From contig CAOKDX010000011.1 of NCBI GenBank assembly GCA_948467395.1, forward strand, positions 30,352 to 94,351: a DNA stretch of 64,000 nt. Reading direction: 5' to 3'. This DNA is from an uncultured Clostridia bacterium. GTDB taxonomy: Bacteria; Bacillota; Clostridia; Lachnospirales; Lachnospiraceae. The notes below the pieces were generated by a model. That model was not told the origin of the DNA, ran no database searches, and saw nothing but the letters and a program-made list of their open reading frames with translations. Shown here in pieces: positions 44,461-52,475 of this stretch (within the stretch, counting starts at the first letter, position 1; each line of letters begins with the position of its first letter). A program made the translations under genes and the position numbers.

Positions 44461-45768
44461 ATGGCAGAGAGCAGGAGAAGGTTAGCAGTGATACTGGCGG
44501 GATTTATACTGGCATTTGCCGCACCGCCGCTGCACATACAGGCGGGCAGTGCGGTGATCCAGTTTACTACAGCGGAACAGCAGATACAGAAGGGGGATAT
44601 ATTTACTGTCATATGTCAGGTAACTTCTACAGAATCTTATCTTGACACAGAGTTTCAGATCGAGTATGATGCAGAGTTAGTGCAGTTTTTGAATGGCGGC
44701 AGCAGGGTTACGGGGGATAACGGCATCCTCACCGTGTCCTCTGTCGGAAATGAAGAGACGTCGATGAAAAAGACATTTTCACTGCAGTTTGTGGCGAATA
44801 AAAAAGGAAGCGCCGTATTTCAGGTTAAGGGGAATGCCTCTATCCGGGATGAGGAGGGAAATTCCTTCTCCAGCTCCAGCAACCGTCTGGTGGTGGGCAT
44901 CCAGAAGAAGGGGACTGCACAGAAGCAGACCCCTGCGCCCACGGAGCCGCCCCGGGCCACGCCGGCTCCTGTGCTCTCTGCCAATAATAAGCTGAAAAGC
45001 CTGAGGACCAGTGCCCTGGATTTCACCCCGGCGTTTAACGGGGGCAGGGACCGGTACACGGCAACGGTAGAGCACAGCGCGGACACGCTGTTTATCAGCT
45101 TTCAGACTGAGGACGAGACGGCGCGGGTGCAGCTTAAGGGAAATGAAAATCTGAAGGAGGGCGACAATGCGGTAAGCGTTATTGTGACAGCCCAGAACGG
45201 TGAGAGCAGAACCTATGCCATAACTGTCACAAGGGAAACAGCGAAGGAAATGCAGGAGAGAACCGGCGGCCAGGAACCTGCCGGAGAAGATATTTCTTTT
45301 GCGGCAGCGAAGGATAAAAACAGGATCATATTGAAAAATTCTTATGAATTTGAAGTACTGGACCCCTCCGGCCTGAAGGAAGTGCCGGCGGGGTATGTTC
45401 TGTCAAGGATTGAGGTGGAGGGAGTCCAGATTCCGGCATTTACCATGAAGAATGATCTGGACAATAACTATCTGCTTATGTACCTGAAGGGGCCGGCGGG
45501 GGAGAATACCATCTATCAGTATGACCGCACGGAGAAGACCCTGCAGCGGTATACCGGGACTATGGTAGACAAGGTGAACCGCAGTGAGGGGGCAGAGGAA
45601 CAGCGTTCTGTACTGTCTGTCTCCAATTACGTCCTGTTTGGGATTATTATCGGGCTGATCATTATTATATTGAGTATGCTTATCGCCATGCTGAAGATGG
45701 CGATGAAAAGGAAAGAAGAAAAGAAACAGATAAGTGAGGGCTATGATGAAGAGAGATTTTACCGCTGA
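44461..45768 (+). CDS. membrane-anchored protein with cohesin-like and cadherin-like domains
   Basis: A 435-residue protein. Start ATG at 44461 follows TAGGAGGCAGAA; the open frame extends upstream only inside the previous gene. A signal peptide (about 1-28) precedes a beta-rich domain (about 30-155) with the cohesin-like pattern KGDIFTVICQVTS, LDTEFQIEYDAELVQF and GSAVFQVKG. A Pro/Thr-rich linker follows, then a cadherin-like beta sandwich (about 178-270; LKSLRTSALDFTPAF and YTATVEH). A single membrane helix near residue 385-410 and a basic cytoplasmic tail end the protein. It could display a cohesin at the surface. No binding partner is shown by sequence. Confidence 0.65.
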   Translation: MAESRRRLAVILAGFILAFAAPPLHIQAGSAVIQFTTAEQQIQKGDIFTVICQVTSTESYLDTEFQIEYDAELVQFLNGGSRVTGDNGILTVSSVGNEETSMKKTFSLQFVANKKGSAVFQVKGNASIRDEEGNSFSSSSNRLVVGIQKKGTAQKQTPAPTEPPRATPAPVLSANNKLKSLRTSALDFTPAFNGGRDRYTATVEHSADTLFISFQTEDETARVQLKGNENLKEGDNAVSVIVTAQNGESRTYAITVTRETAKEMQERTGGQEPAGEDISFAAAKDKNRIILKNSYEFEVLDPSGLKEVPAGYVLSRIEVEGVQIPAFTMKNDLDNNYLLMYLKGPAGENTIYQYDRTEKTLQRYTGTMVDKVNRSEGAEEQRSVLSVSNYVLFGIIIGLIIIILSMLIAMLKMAMKRKEEKKQISEGYDEERFYR

Positions 45769-48226
45769 GGCGGAAAAGGTTTTGGGGAAAGCGGCAAAAT
45801 TTGCCGTCAAAATGGGAAATCCGGTGATGGGTACGGAGCATCTGCTTTTTGGACTGGTGGCGGCGCCCGGCATGGCTTCCCATGTACTTCGTGAAAACGG
45901 ACTGGACAAGGATGGGATCCAGTTTGAGATAGAGAACTATTGCGGGCGCGGCACAACGGCGGTGGCGAGCCCGCTCAGCGGGGACATGTCTCCGAAGCTG
46001 GAGAGACTTCTTGTGAAATGCGATGAAGAGGCGGTAAAGATGGAGAGCAGCAGGATTGGAACAGAGCACATGCTGATGGCGATCCTGAAAGATACGTCCT
46101 GCGTCGCCTATCATGTGTTGATGGCAGCAGGGGCCAACATCCAGAAAATATATATGGATATCGCCACGACGGCAGGGGCGGACCTGGCGCTGGCCAAGAG
46201 TGATCTTATCGCCAGCCGGACGAAGAACCGCCGCAGTCAGTCAGCCACCCCGGTGCTGGATCAGTATGCCAGAGATCTCAATCAGTATGCCAGGGACGGG
46301 GTGCTGGATCCTGTTCTTGGCAGGGATACCGAGATCAGCAGTGTGATCGAAATCCTGAGCCGCCGGACAAAAAATAATCCGTGCCTGATCGGTGAGCCAG
46401 GAGTCGGCAAGACTGCCATTGCAGAGGGGCTTGCCACCCGTATCGTGGAGGGGGAGGTGCCGGATTCCATCGCAGATAAACGCGTGCTGACACTGGATCT
46501 GTCGGGAATGGTGGCGGGTTCCAAATACCGCGGTGAATTTGAGGAGCGCATCAAACGCGCCCTGCGGGAGACCAGGGCTATGGGAAATATTCTGTTATTT
46601 ATCGATGAGATCCATACAGTTATCGGCGCCGGCGGTGCGGAAGGGGCCATTGACGCCTCCAATATCCTGAAGCCTGCCCTGGCGCGGGGGGAGGTGCAGG
46701 TGATCGGCGCTACCACGAGGGAAGAATACCGCAAGCATGTAGAGAAGGACGCCGCGCTGGAACGGCGTTTTCAGCCGGTGGTCATTGAGGAACCATCGGA
46801 GGCACAGACCGTAACGATGCTGCGGGGTCTGCGCAGCCGATATGAGGACTATCACCAGGTTATCATCAGCGACGATGCCATAGAGGCTGCCGTGAGACTG
46901 TCCGTAAGGTATGTCAACGACCGTTTTCTTCCCGATAAGGCCATTGACCTTATGGATGAGGCTTCCGCTAGGTTTCGTCTTGGCAGGATCGTGCGCAAGG
47001 GAAATAATCAGAAGAAGCTGGAGGCAAAGGCGGAAAAGCTGTATGACGAACGGGAACAGGCGCTGATCGACGGCGATATGGAGCTTGTTATGAAGATACG
47101 GGAGCAGGAAAAGGAGCTGGAGGAGCAGCTGCAGAAGGAAAAGAAAAAGGCTGCCCGAAAGGGAAAGAAGGCAGACCGCACCATTACGGAGAATCACATA
47201 GCCGAGATTGTGGCGAAATGGACACATATCCCGGTACAGCAGCTGGCGGAGGCAGAGATGGATCGTCTCCGGAGACTGGAGGATATTCTCCACGAGAGAG
47301 TGGTGGGACAGGAAGAGGCGGTGGAGGCCGTGGCAAAGGCGGTGCGCCGTGGACGCGTGGGACTGAAGGATCCAAGACGTCCCATTGGTTCGTTTCTTTT
47401 CTTAGGACCAACCGGCGTGGGCAAAACAGAACTCAGCAAGGCGCTGGCAGAGGCGGTCTTTGGCTCCGAGAAGGATATGATCCGGGTGGATATGTCGGAG
47501 TATATGGAGAAGCAGAGCGTTTCCAAGATGATCGGCTCCCCGCCGGGTTATGTGGGTTATGAAGAGGGGGGGCAGCTCAGCGAGAAGGTGAGACAGAAGC
47601 CCTACTCCGTGCTGCTCTTTGACGAGATCGAGAAAGCCCATCCGGATGTGTTTAATATGCTGCTGCAGGTGCTGGAGGATGGTCATATTACGGATGCCCA
47701 GGGAAGAAGGGTAGACTTTAAAAATACTATTATCATCATGACGTCAAATGCCGGCGCCAACCGCATTATCTCTCCAAAGACGCTGGGATTTGGACAGGTT
47801 ACAAGCGAGGAGGAGGATCACAGGAAGATGAAGGAGGGCGTGATGGAAGAGGTGAAACACATCTTTAAACCGGAATTTATTAACCGGGTCGATGAAATGA
47901 TCGTATTCCACACACTCAATAAGGAGAACATCCGGGATATCACGGCGATCTTGATCAGGAACTTTGCGAAGCGGGTGAAAGATCAGATGGAGATCGAGCT
48001 GCATATTACGGACGAGGTAACTGCCTATGTGGCAAAAAAAGGGTTTGACAGGGATTACGGGGCACGTCCGATTCGCCGTGCTCTCCAGAATGAGGTAGAG
48101 GACCTTCTGGCGGAAGCGGTGCTGGCGGGAGAAGTGATGCGCGGCGGAAGGGCGGAGATTTATATGGAGAACGAAGACGGAAAGGATAAGGTCTGTGTGA
48201 GGTCCTGTTCCCTTGAAGATGAGTGA
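45743..48226 (+). CDS. clpC: ClpC-type AAA+ ATPase of the Clp protease
   Basis: An 827-residue unfoldase. The N domain has two repeats ([10 protein letters not shown] and [10 protein letters not shown]). AAA1 has Walker A GEPGVGKT, and AAA2 has Walker A GPTGVGKT and Walker [14 protein letters not shown]. The middle region contains a UVR-like stretch ([17 protein letters not shown]). ClpC feeds substrates to ClpP; McsB or MecA usually act as adaptors, and none of these is nearby. ATG at 45743 or 45746 both fit; the GTG at 45734 overlaps the ribosome site. The start overlaps the previous gene by 26 bases. No ctsR-mcsAB neighbours. Confidence 0.93.
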   Translation: MMKRDFTAEAEKVLGKAAKFAVKMGNPVMGTEHLLFGLVAAPGMASHVLRENGLDKDGIQFEIENYCGRGTTAVASPLSGDMSPKLERLLVKCDEEAVKMESSRIGTEHMLMAILKDTSCVAYHVLMAAGANIQKIYMDIATTAGADLALAKSDLIASRTKNRRSQSATPVLDQYARDLNQYARDGVLDPVLGRDTEISSVIEILSRRTKNNPCLIGEPGVGKTAIAEGLATRIVEGEVPDSIADKRVLTLDLSGMVAGSKYRGEFEERIKRALRETRAMGNILLFIDEIHTVIGAGGAEGAIDASNILKPALARGEVQVIGATTREEYRKHVEKDAALERRFQPVVIEEPSEAQTVTMLRGLRSRYEDYHQVIISDDAIEAAVRLSVRYVNDRFLPDKAIDLMDEASARFRLGRIVRKGNNQKKLEAKAEKLYDEREQALIDGDMELVMKIREQEKELEEQLQKEKKKAARKGKKADRTITENHIAEIVAKWTHIPVQQLAEAEMDRLRRLEDILHERVVGQEEAVEAVAKAVRRGRVGLKDPRRPIGSFLFLGPTGVGKTELSKALAEAVFGSEKDMIRVDMSEYMEKQSVSKMIGSPPGYVGYEEGGQLSEKVRQKPYSVLLFDEIEKAHPDVFNMLLQVLEDGHITDAQGRRVDFKNTIIIMTSNAGANRIISPKTLGFGQVTSEEEDHRKMKEGVMEEVKHIFKPEFINRVDEMIVFHTLNKENIRDITAILIRNFAKRVKDQMEIELHITDEVTAYVAKKGFDRDYGARPIRRALQNEVEDLLAEAVLAGEVMRGGRAEIYMENEDGKDKVCVRSCSLEDE

Positions 48227-48291
48227 TGGTTCCATACCCGGACATTCTGCCGGGAGGAATGATTTTTGTTCAAAAGTTCACAAAAAAAGAA

Positions 48292-48320
48292 TAGAAAAAC
48301 CTGCGTTAGTATTGTATACT
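48292..48320 (+). promoter_or_regulatory. putative promoter before the small cytoplasmic protein
   Basis: TATACT at 48315-48320 is a good -10; the -35 place (TAGAAA, 48292) is poor. The -10 and flank (TATACTAGTAAG) resemble those of the 6S-like RNA promoter. Confidence 0.4.
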
Positions 48321-48388
48321 AGTAAGTAGGAAAGAGAAGGAGAGCGGCAAGACTCTCTGCGTGAATGACAACGAAGGAGGATAAGGAC

Positions 48389-48802
48389 ATGGGCGTAGTG
48401 GAAGAATTGATTCAGGGAAACGGCGATGGAACATTGAGTTTTGGCAATTATCTGCTTGAGACGAAGACCAAGAAGGCGGACTTCAAATTTGAGGGGGACA
48501 CCTACAAGATCAAGACGTTTAAGGAGATTACCAGGCTGGAGCGCAATGGGGCGATGGTCTATGAGTCAGTACCGGGTTCCGCTGTGACGAATTTTAGGGG
48601 AAATGGGGAGGTAGCTGAGTTTGATGTTGAGGCAGAAGGCGATATCAGCTTTACGCTGGAGATGGAACCGTCTACCGAGTATAAGCTTGTGGTAAACGGT
48701 GTGTCTGCCGGGCGCATCCCTACCAATCTGGGAGGCAAGCTCAATGCAAGCCTGGAGCTGGATCAGGGAGAAAAAGCTGCCGTGAAAGTTATAAAATGCT
48801 GA
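48389..48802 (+). CDS. small cytoplasmic 'endosialidase-like' protein
   Basis: A 137-residue soluble protein with no signal peptide. ATG at 48389 follows GGAGGATAAGG; the open frame begins at 48365 but lacks a site. It is acidic and rich in Gly/Glu with many beta-strand patterns (GDGTLSFGNYLL, YKIKTFKEITRLERNG). It resembles a group of clostridial proteins that database annotation often calls endosialidase, but no catalytic motif is visible, and I do not claim that activity. It has its own promoter and terminator. Confidence 0.7.
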   Translation: MGVVEELIQGNGDGTLSFGNYLLETKTKKADFKFEGDTYKIKTFKEITRLERNGAMVYESVPGSAVTNFRGNGEVAEFDVEAEGDISFTLEMEPSTEYKLVVNGVSAGRIPTNLGGKLNASLELDQGEKAAVKVIKC

Positions 48803-48849
48803 TAGGACATCAGGCAGTATTTTCGTTTTGTAATGCATAATAAAAATAT

Positions 48850-48893
48850 AAAGGCATCCGTACAATGGCAGGCAATTGCTACGGATGCCTTTG
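48850..48893. terminator. bidirectional terminator
   Basis: AAAGGCATCCGTA at 48850-48862 pairs with TACGGATGCCTTT at 48880-48892, with A and T tracts on both sides. Confidence 0.85.
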
Positions 48894-48912
48894 TGTTGTT
48901 GAGCATCTGCAG

Positions 48913-49500
48913 TCATAGATAGGAGTATTCCATAGGCACCAGTCGGATGTTCGCATATTCCAAATCAGTATAGTAATCTGGTGAATTGCCGTTTAGGATT
49001 TCTTGTTTTGGCTTTGGGGGCAGATATCCGTTTCTACCCCGCCTTTCTTGAAATTATCCGCATAATCACACTGTTCCAATACGATGGAACCGGTTGAGGC
49101 CAGAAACTCCCTTAAAGTGTTTGGGAAACGGATCTCTTTTAGGGTGGAGTGTGCAAATGCCTGTGATCCGATAGAAAGCGCCGGGTTTTTTATGGTTATT
49201 TTATCAATAAAGCAGCTATGAAAGCTGAATCTATCAATACTGGATAAACTTTCAGGGAAGATAATCTCATCTGCTCTTACATATGCGAAGCCAGTGTCTG
49301 TAATTCTTTTGATCCCTTTAGAAATAATAATTTTCTTCAGCCGTTGTTTTTCATCGGTATTCCACATACGAATTTTGTTTGCATAACCAAGGATTTCATT
49401 CCCGCTATTACCAGTATAACGTTGACTGATATCGATTTTTTTTTCTGTTCCACCCAGCTGGTTACTGCGTAACCAAGAAAATGAGAGGGAATGACAAGAT
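48913..49500 (-). pseudogene. decayed paralogue of the LRR lipoprotein gene
   Basis: On the - strand the sequence reads FSWLRSN, then after a gap RMWNTDEKQRLKKIIISKGI, TGFAYVRADEIIFPESL and SFHSCFIDKITIKN. These match the intact gene at 51280-52446 (YSWIRY, LMWNTSKDKMLKKVVVSEGI, SGFAYLKAVEVILPKSL). The reading frame breaks at a run of five G near 49016, where a stop truncates one frame, yet the homologous ending continues in another frame (YANIRLVPMEYSYL) to a stop at 48913-48915. The middle repeats are missing, and no start with signal peptide remains. It is probably the remnant of a duplicated gene. Confidence 0.75.
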
Positions 49501-49646
49501 ATATTTATAATATTTTAAAATTTTTTGTAGGGTTTTGCGAAGTGACGGTGTTCTTTATAGTAAGGCGGGATTTTTATGCATAATTTTTTTAATTTATATG
49601 TAAGGAGAAAACAAGAGAAAAACAAAGATTTTTATGGGAGGTCTTT

Positions 49647-50246
49647 ATGATGGAAGATACTGTAAATATTGAAGCGTTGGCTGGAAGAGATAAATTATCA
49701 ATTTCATTGGATGATATCAGTTACATTTCTATTGTGAAACATGGCTGTCGTATTCATATTCTGCCAGATAAATTAAAAGAGGGCAAATATGGCAGAGAAC
49801 CAGAAAAAGGATTTTTTATAAAAGAAAGTCTGGCTAGAATCTATGACATGATAGTTCAATATGGGTTTGGCCGTCCGCATCAAAGTTATATCGTAAACAT
49901 GAAATATATTCATTCCATTGATATTGCGGAGCTAATACTTATTTTGAAGTCAGGTGAGATATTAAAAATTTCGAGGTCCAGGAAAACAGAATTTCAGCAG
50001 CTCTTACTGTTACACAGGCAAAGTAAAAATAGTCAGATTGACATCAGAGTAACAAATGCCGCAAAAGAAAAGATTAAGTATTTTGAGAGATTAGAGAAGG
50101 AAAATACAAAGTATCGCAAAATTTTAACTGAATTAAAAAGAAATATTACTTATATGGAAATCATGTATCCTCAATCGGATGTTCAGGATAAAAGGAATAT
50201 GCTGAAACAGCTCAAAGATATAGTGGAACAGGCAGAAGTGCATTGA
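49647..50246 (+). CDS. stand-alone LytTR-type DNA-binding regulator
   Basis: A 199-residue protein. Residues about 15-125 match the LytTR domain (DDISYISIVKHGCRIHI, and FGRPHQSYIVNMKYIHSI), which binds DNA with beta strands. There is no receiver domain, so it acts without phosphorylation, or by another signal. The C-terminal 70 residues are a charged coiled-coil-like segment (IKYFERLEKENTKYRKIL). ATG at 49647 follows GGGAGGTC. AT-rich composition differs from the core genes. Targets unknown; nearby surface-protein genes are possible. Confidence 0.75.
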   Translation: MMEDTVNIEALAGRDKLSISLDDISYISIVKHGCRIHILPDKLKEGKYGREPEKGFFIKESLARIYDMIVQYGFGRPHQSYIVNMKYIHSIDIAELILILKSGEILKISRSRKTEFQQLLLLHRQSKNSQIDIRVTNAAKEKIKYFERLEKENTKYRKILTELKRNITYMEIMYPQSDVQDKRNMLKQLKDIVEQAEVH

Positions 50247-50260
50247 AATGCTTTTTGCAT

Positions 50261-50322
50261 ATAAAGAGTTTGAAAAGCGGCTGGATTTCATCAACTTCGA
50301 GGAATATGCGAGAGGCGGATAA
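50261..50322 (+). pseudogene. relic of a MobV relaxase gene (3' part, internal deletion)
   Basis: Bases 50261-50295 match 33 of 35 bases with 63143-63177 of the relaxase gene in this window (KEFEKRLDFIN against KEFDKRMDFIN). Directly after it, GAGGAATATG at 50299-50308 and the ending encoding EYARGG-stop match the extreme 3' end of the same gene at about 63655-63669 (EYVRGR-stop). About 480 bases of the gene lie between these two parts in the intact copy. So the relic is a fused, deleted remnant and not a gene. Confidence 0.65.
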
Positions 50323-50429
50323 GCAGATGGTTCTGTTGGTAATGTTTATTTCTGATAGAAAAATATTTAATGATATGATATACTGTTAATGTTGTTAAAA
50401 AAAGACAATAGGAATTTGAGAGAAATGGA

Positions 50430-51086
50430 ATGAATAAATTATTTAAAGATATAAGGCATAGCGACATAGAAGCAGTACGGGCGGCAATATCAAAAAACGC
50501 CGCGGTTGTAAACGAGGTTTACAATGCAAAATCGCCTAAGAAGGATATAGGACAATCCCCATTACAGGTAGCGATGAAATGCGGAGAATTTGAAATTATA
50601 GATTTATTGCTTGAGGAGGGCGCTGACCCTGATTTTATGGAAGATCCTGCACTCGTTCCGCCTCACAGCGTTTGTATGCCTGTCCTGCATGATGCTATCA
50701 TAGGGGTATTCTCTACATTATGTTATAAACAGTATAGCCATTCTGAAAAATATATGAGTATCATTAAAATATTGCTTGAAGATGGAGCCAATCCAAATCG
50801 GAAAACATCATCAGGAATGCTTCCGATAGGTACGGCAGTAAACCAGGCAGAAATGATTTTAGTGCGCAAGGGCGCTTATCCAGATATCCAGGAAATAACT
50901 AAAAAAAGATTATTTGAAATCCTTGATTACCTTATCAAATATGGTGCAGATAAGGAAGAATGGTTTAATCAAGACTTTTGGGGAGTATCAAATAGAGTAC
51001 ATTTCTTTGAGGAAAAAATGTATGGAACCAACAATATCGACATAAGGGAACCTATGCGAATTGTTCTTAAAGAATATTTCGGCTAA
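50430..51086 (+). CDS. ankyrin-repeat protein
   Basis: A 218-residue soluble protein with about three to four ankyrin-like units: SPLQVAMKCGEFEIIDLLLEEGADP (about 45-70, read in parts), IIKILLEDGANPN (about 112) and EILDYLIKYGADKEE (about 160). Ankyrin repeats bind proteins, and in bacteria such genes may be immunity or regulatory partners, but no toxin gene is next to it. ATG at 50430 has a weak site (AGAGAAATGGA). AT-rich, in the accessory island. Confidence 0.7.
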   Translation: MNKLFKDIRHSDIEAVRAAISKNAAVVNEVYNAKSPKKDIGQSPLQVAMKCGEFEIIDLLLEEGADPDFMEDPALVPPHSVCMPVLHDAIIGVFSTLCYKQYSHSEKYMSIIKILLEDGANPNRKTSSGMLPIGTAVNQAEMILVRKGAYPDIQEITKKRLFEILDYLIKYGADKEEWFNQDFWGVSNRVHFFEEKMYGTNNIDIREPMRIVLKEYFG

Positions 51087-51279
51087 ATTATGATTGTGGA
51101 GGTAGTGGTGGTAAGGATTGCAACTATGAGAGTAGTTGGATTCGTTTGTGTTCAGTTGAAAAAATCGTTTTGTTACAATGAGTATATGCCCGAAATTATG
51201 GAAGTGTATGTTGTTCCAACGTATATAAAAAAGGAATTTAAAGAGATAAACAACTTCTCGTTTATCCCCTTCGTTCTGC

Positions 51280-52446
51280 CTAATCCGGCAGATATTCGTA
51301 ATCCATTGGGACAAGATGGACAAACTTTTTTTCTTTATAAAACTCAGGATTCTTATACATAAATTCTACATCTTCTACGATCAACTTTTTGCCCAGAGAA
51401 GTGAAAGCTGAAATTTTTTTCGATTTTTGTGCTTTACGAATAGCGAGAGAATTTTTTGGTGCAATAATTTTGCCAGCTGGAATGTAGTGGGGAATTTCCT
51501 CGTCATTATCATTTATACACTGGAGGCTCGTCTTTTTACCGAGAAACGTTAGTGTTTCAACACCTTCTTCTTTCTGATCATCTGCATACAGGCTTGGCAT
51601 AATCTTAACGCTGCGTATTGAAACAGGAAACGTCAGGTTTTTTAGTGAACGGCATCCTGCAAATGCACATTCTGGAATAATAAGTTCTTTTTGGTTCTCG
51701 GAAAAGTTAATTTCCTCTAAATTTTTGCAATTCTGCAAAAAATAATCTATTTTTGTTATGTGGTCTGGAAGTGTAATTTTTCTAATTCCTGATCTGCACA
51801 TACAGCATGTTTCCATATGGCCTTTATATCCATCTGGGAATATGATTTCTTCTACCAAAGATTCAGAAAAGGAACAATATTCCAAGGAGGTGTCCGTGCC
51901 GTTTAAAACAACTTTTCTTATCTGGCTTCCCATAAAAGCGTATCTGTCCACAGCTGCCAGGCTTTTAGGCAATATTACTTCAACTGCTTTCAGGTAAGCA
52001 AAACCAGAATCATAGATATTGTTAATGCCTTCCGAAACAACAACTTTTTTTAACATCTTGTCCTTGCTTGTATTCCACATTAGATTTTGGCTTAGACTAC
52101 CTGCTTCATGGTTTCCGTAATCAGGTTCAGATTCATCTCTTGGAATACCGATTGAACTAATTGGGAAATTATGAAATCTGGCGGGGATAACCAACTCTTC
52201 CTTCTCTGTTTTAATGCCTAGGAGACAAATGCCCTGATTTCCCATACAATACCTGATCCAGCTATAATGGTTTCCCTCAATCTCTACATCGTTTTCTTCT
52301 ATTATCTTTCCCTCGATCAACTGATCTCTAATTGATTCTTCCTTAGACTGCTGCCGGGGAGCAGCAGGTGAATTTTCACAGGAGGTACAGAAGGTTATGG
52401 ATGTGAGGATAACTAGAAATATAATTGTTTGTTTATAAATGGTCAT
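51280..52446 (-). CDS. secreted LRR (BspA-type) lipoprotein
   Basis: A 388-residue protein. ATG at 52446 is chosen since AAAGG lies about eight bases upstream; a GTG three codons earlier is an alternative. The N terminus is hydrophobic and ends in TFCTSCENS, with a Cys that may be lipidated, although the lipobox is not ideal. About four BspA-type leucine-rich repeats follow (ILPKSLAAVDRYAF, ITLPDHITKIDYF, LTFPVSIRSVKI). These proteins often bind host or bacterial surfaces. It lies 29 bases after the subtilisin-like protease gene on the same strand, so both are probably cotranscribed. Confidence 0.72.
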   Translation of the reverse strand: MTIYKQTIIFLVILTSITFCTSCENSPAAPRQQSKEESIRDQLIEGKIIEENDVEIEGNHYSWIRYCMGNQGICLLGIKTEKEELVIPARFHNFPISSIGIPRDESEPDYGNHEAGSLSQNLMWNTSKDKMLKKVVVSEGINNIYDSGFAYLKAVEVILPKSLAAVDRYAFMGSQIRKVVLNGTDTSLEYCSFSESLVEEIIFPDGYKGHMETCCMCRSGIRKITLPDHITKIDYFLQNCKNLEEINFSENQKELIIPECAFAGCRSLKNLTFPVSIRSVKIMPSLYADDQKEEGVETLTFLGKKTSLQCINDNDEEIPHYIPAGKIIAPKNSLAIRKAQKSKKISAFTSLGKKLIVEDVEFMYKNPEFYKEKKFVHLVPMDYEYLPD

Positions 52447-52475
52447 AATAAGCACCTTTCTTAGTTGAGGAAAGT

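Noticed and set aside
48227-48290. A terminator after clpC (CCCGG/CCGGG hairpin near 48236-48255)
   Set aside because: The stem has only five pairs, and the T run begins about eight bases later, so support is too weak to list it.
51090-51362. A 90-codon frame on the + strand between the ankyrin gene and the LRR gene
   Set aside because: No good ribosome site, biased composition, and it overlaps the end of the LRR gene on the other strand. I see no function in this gap.
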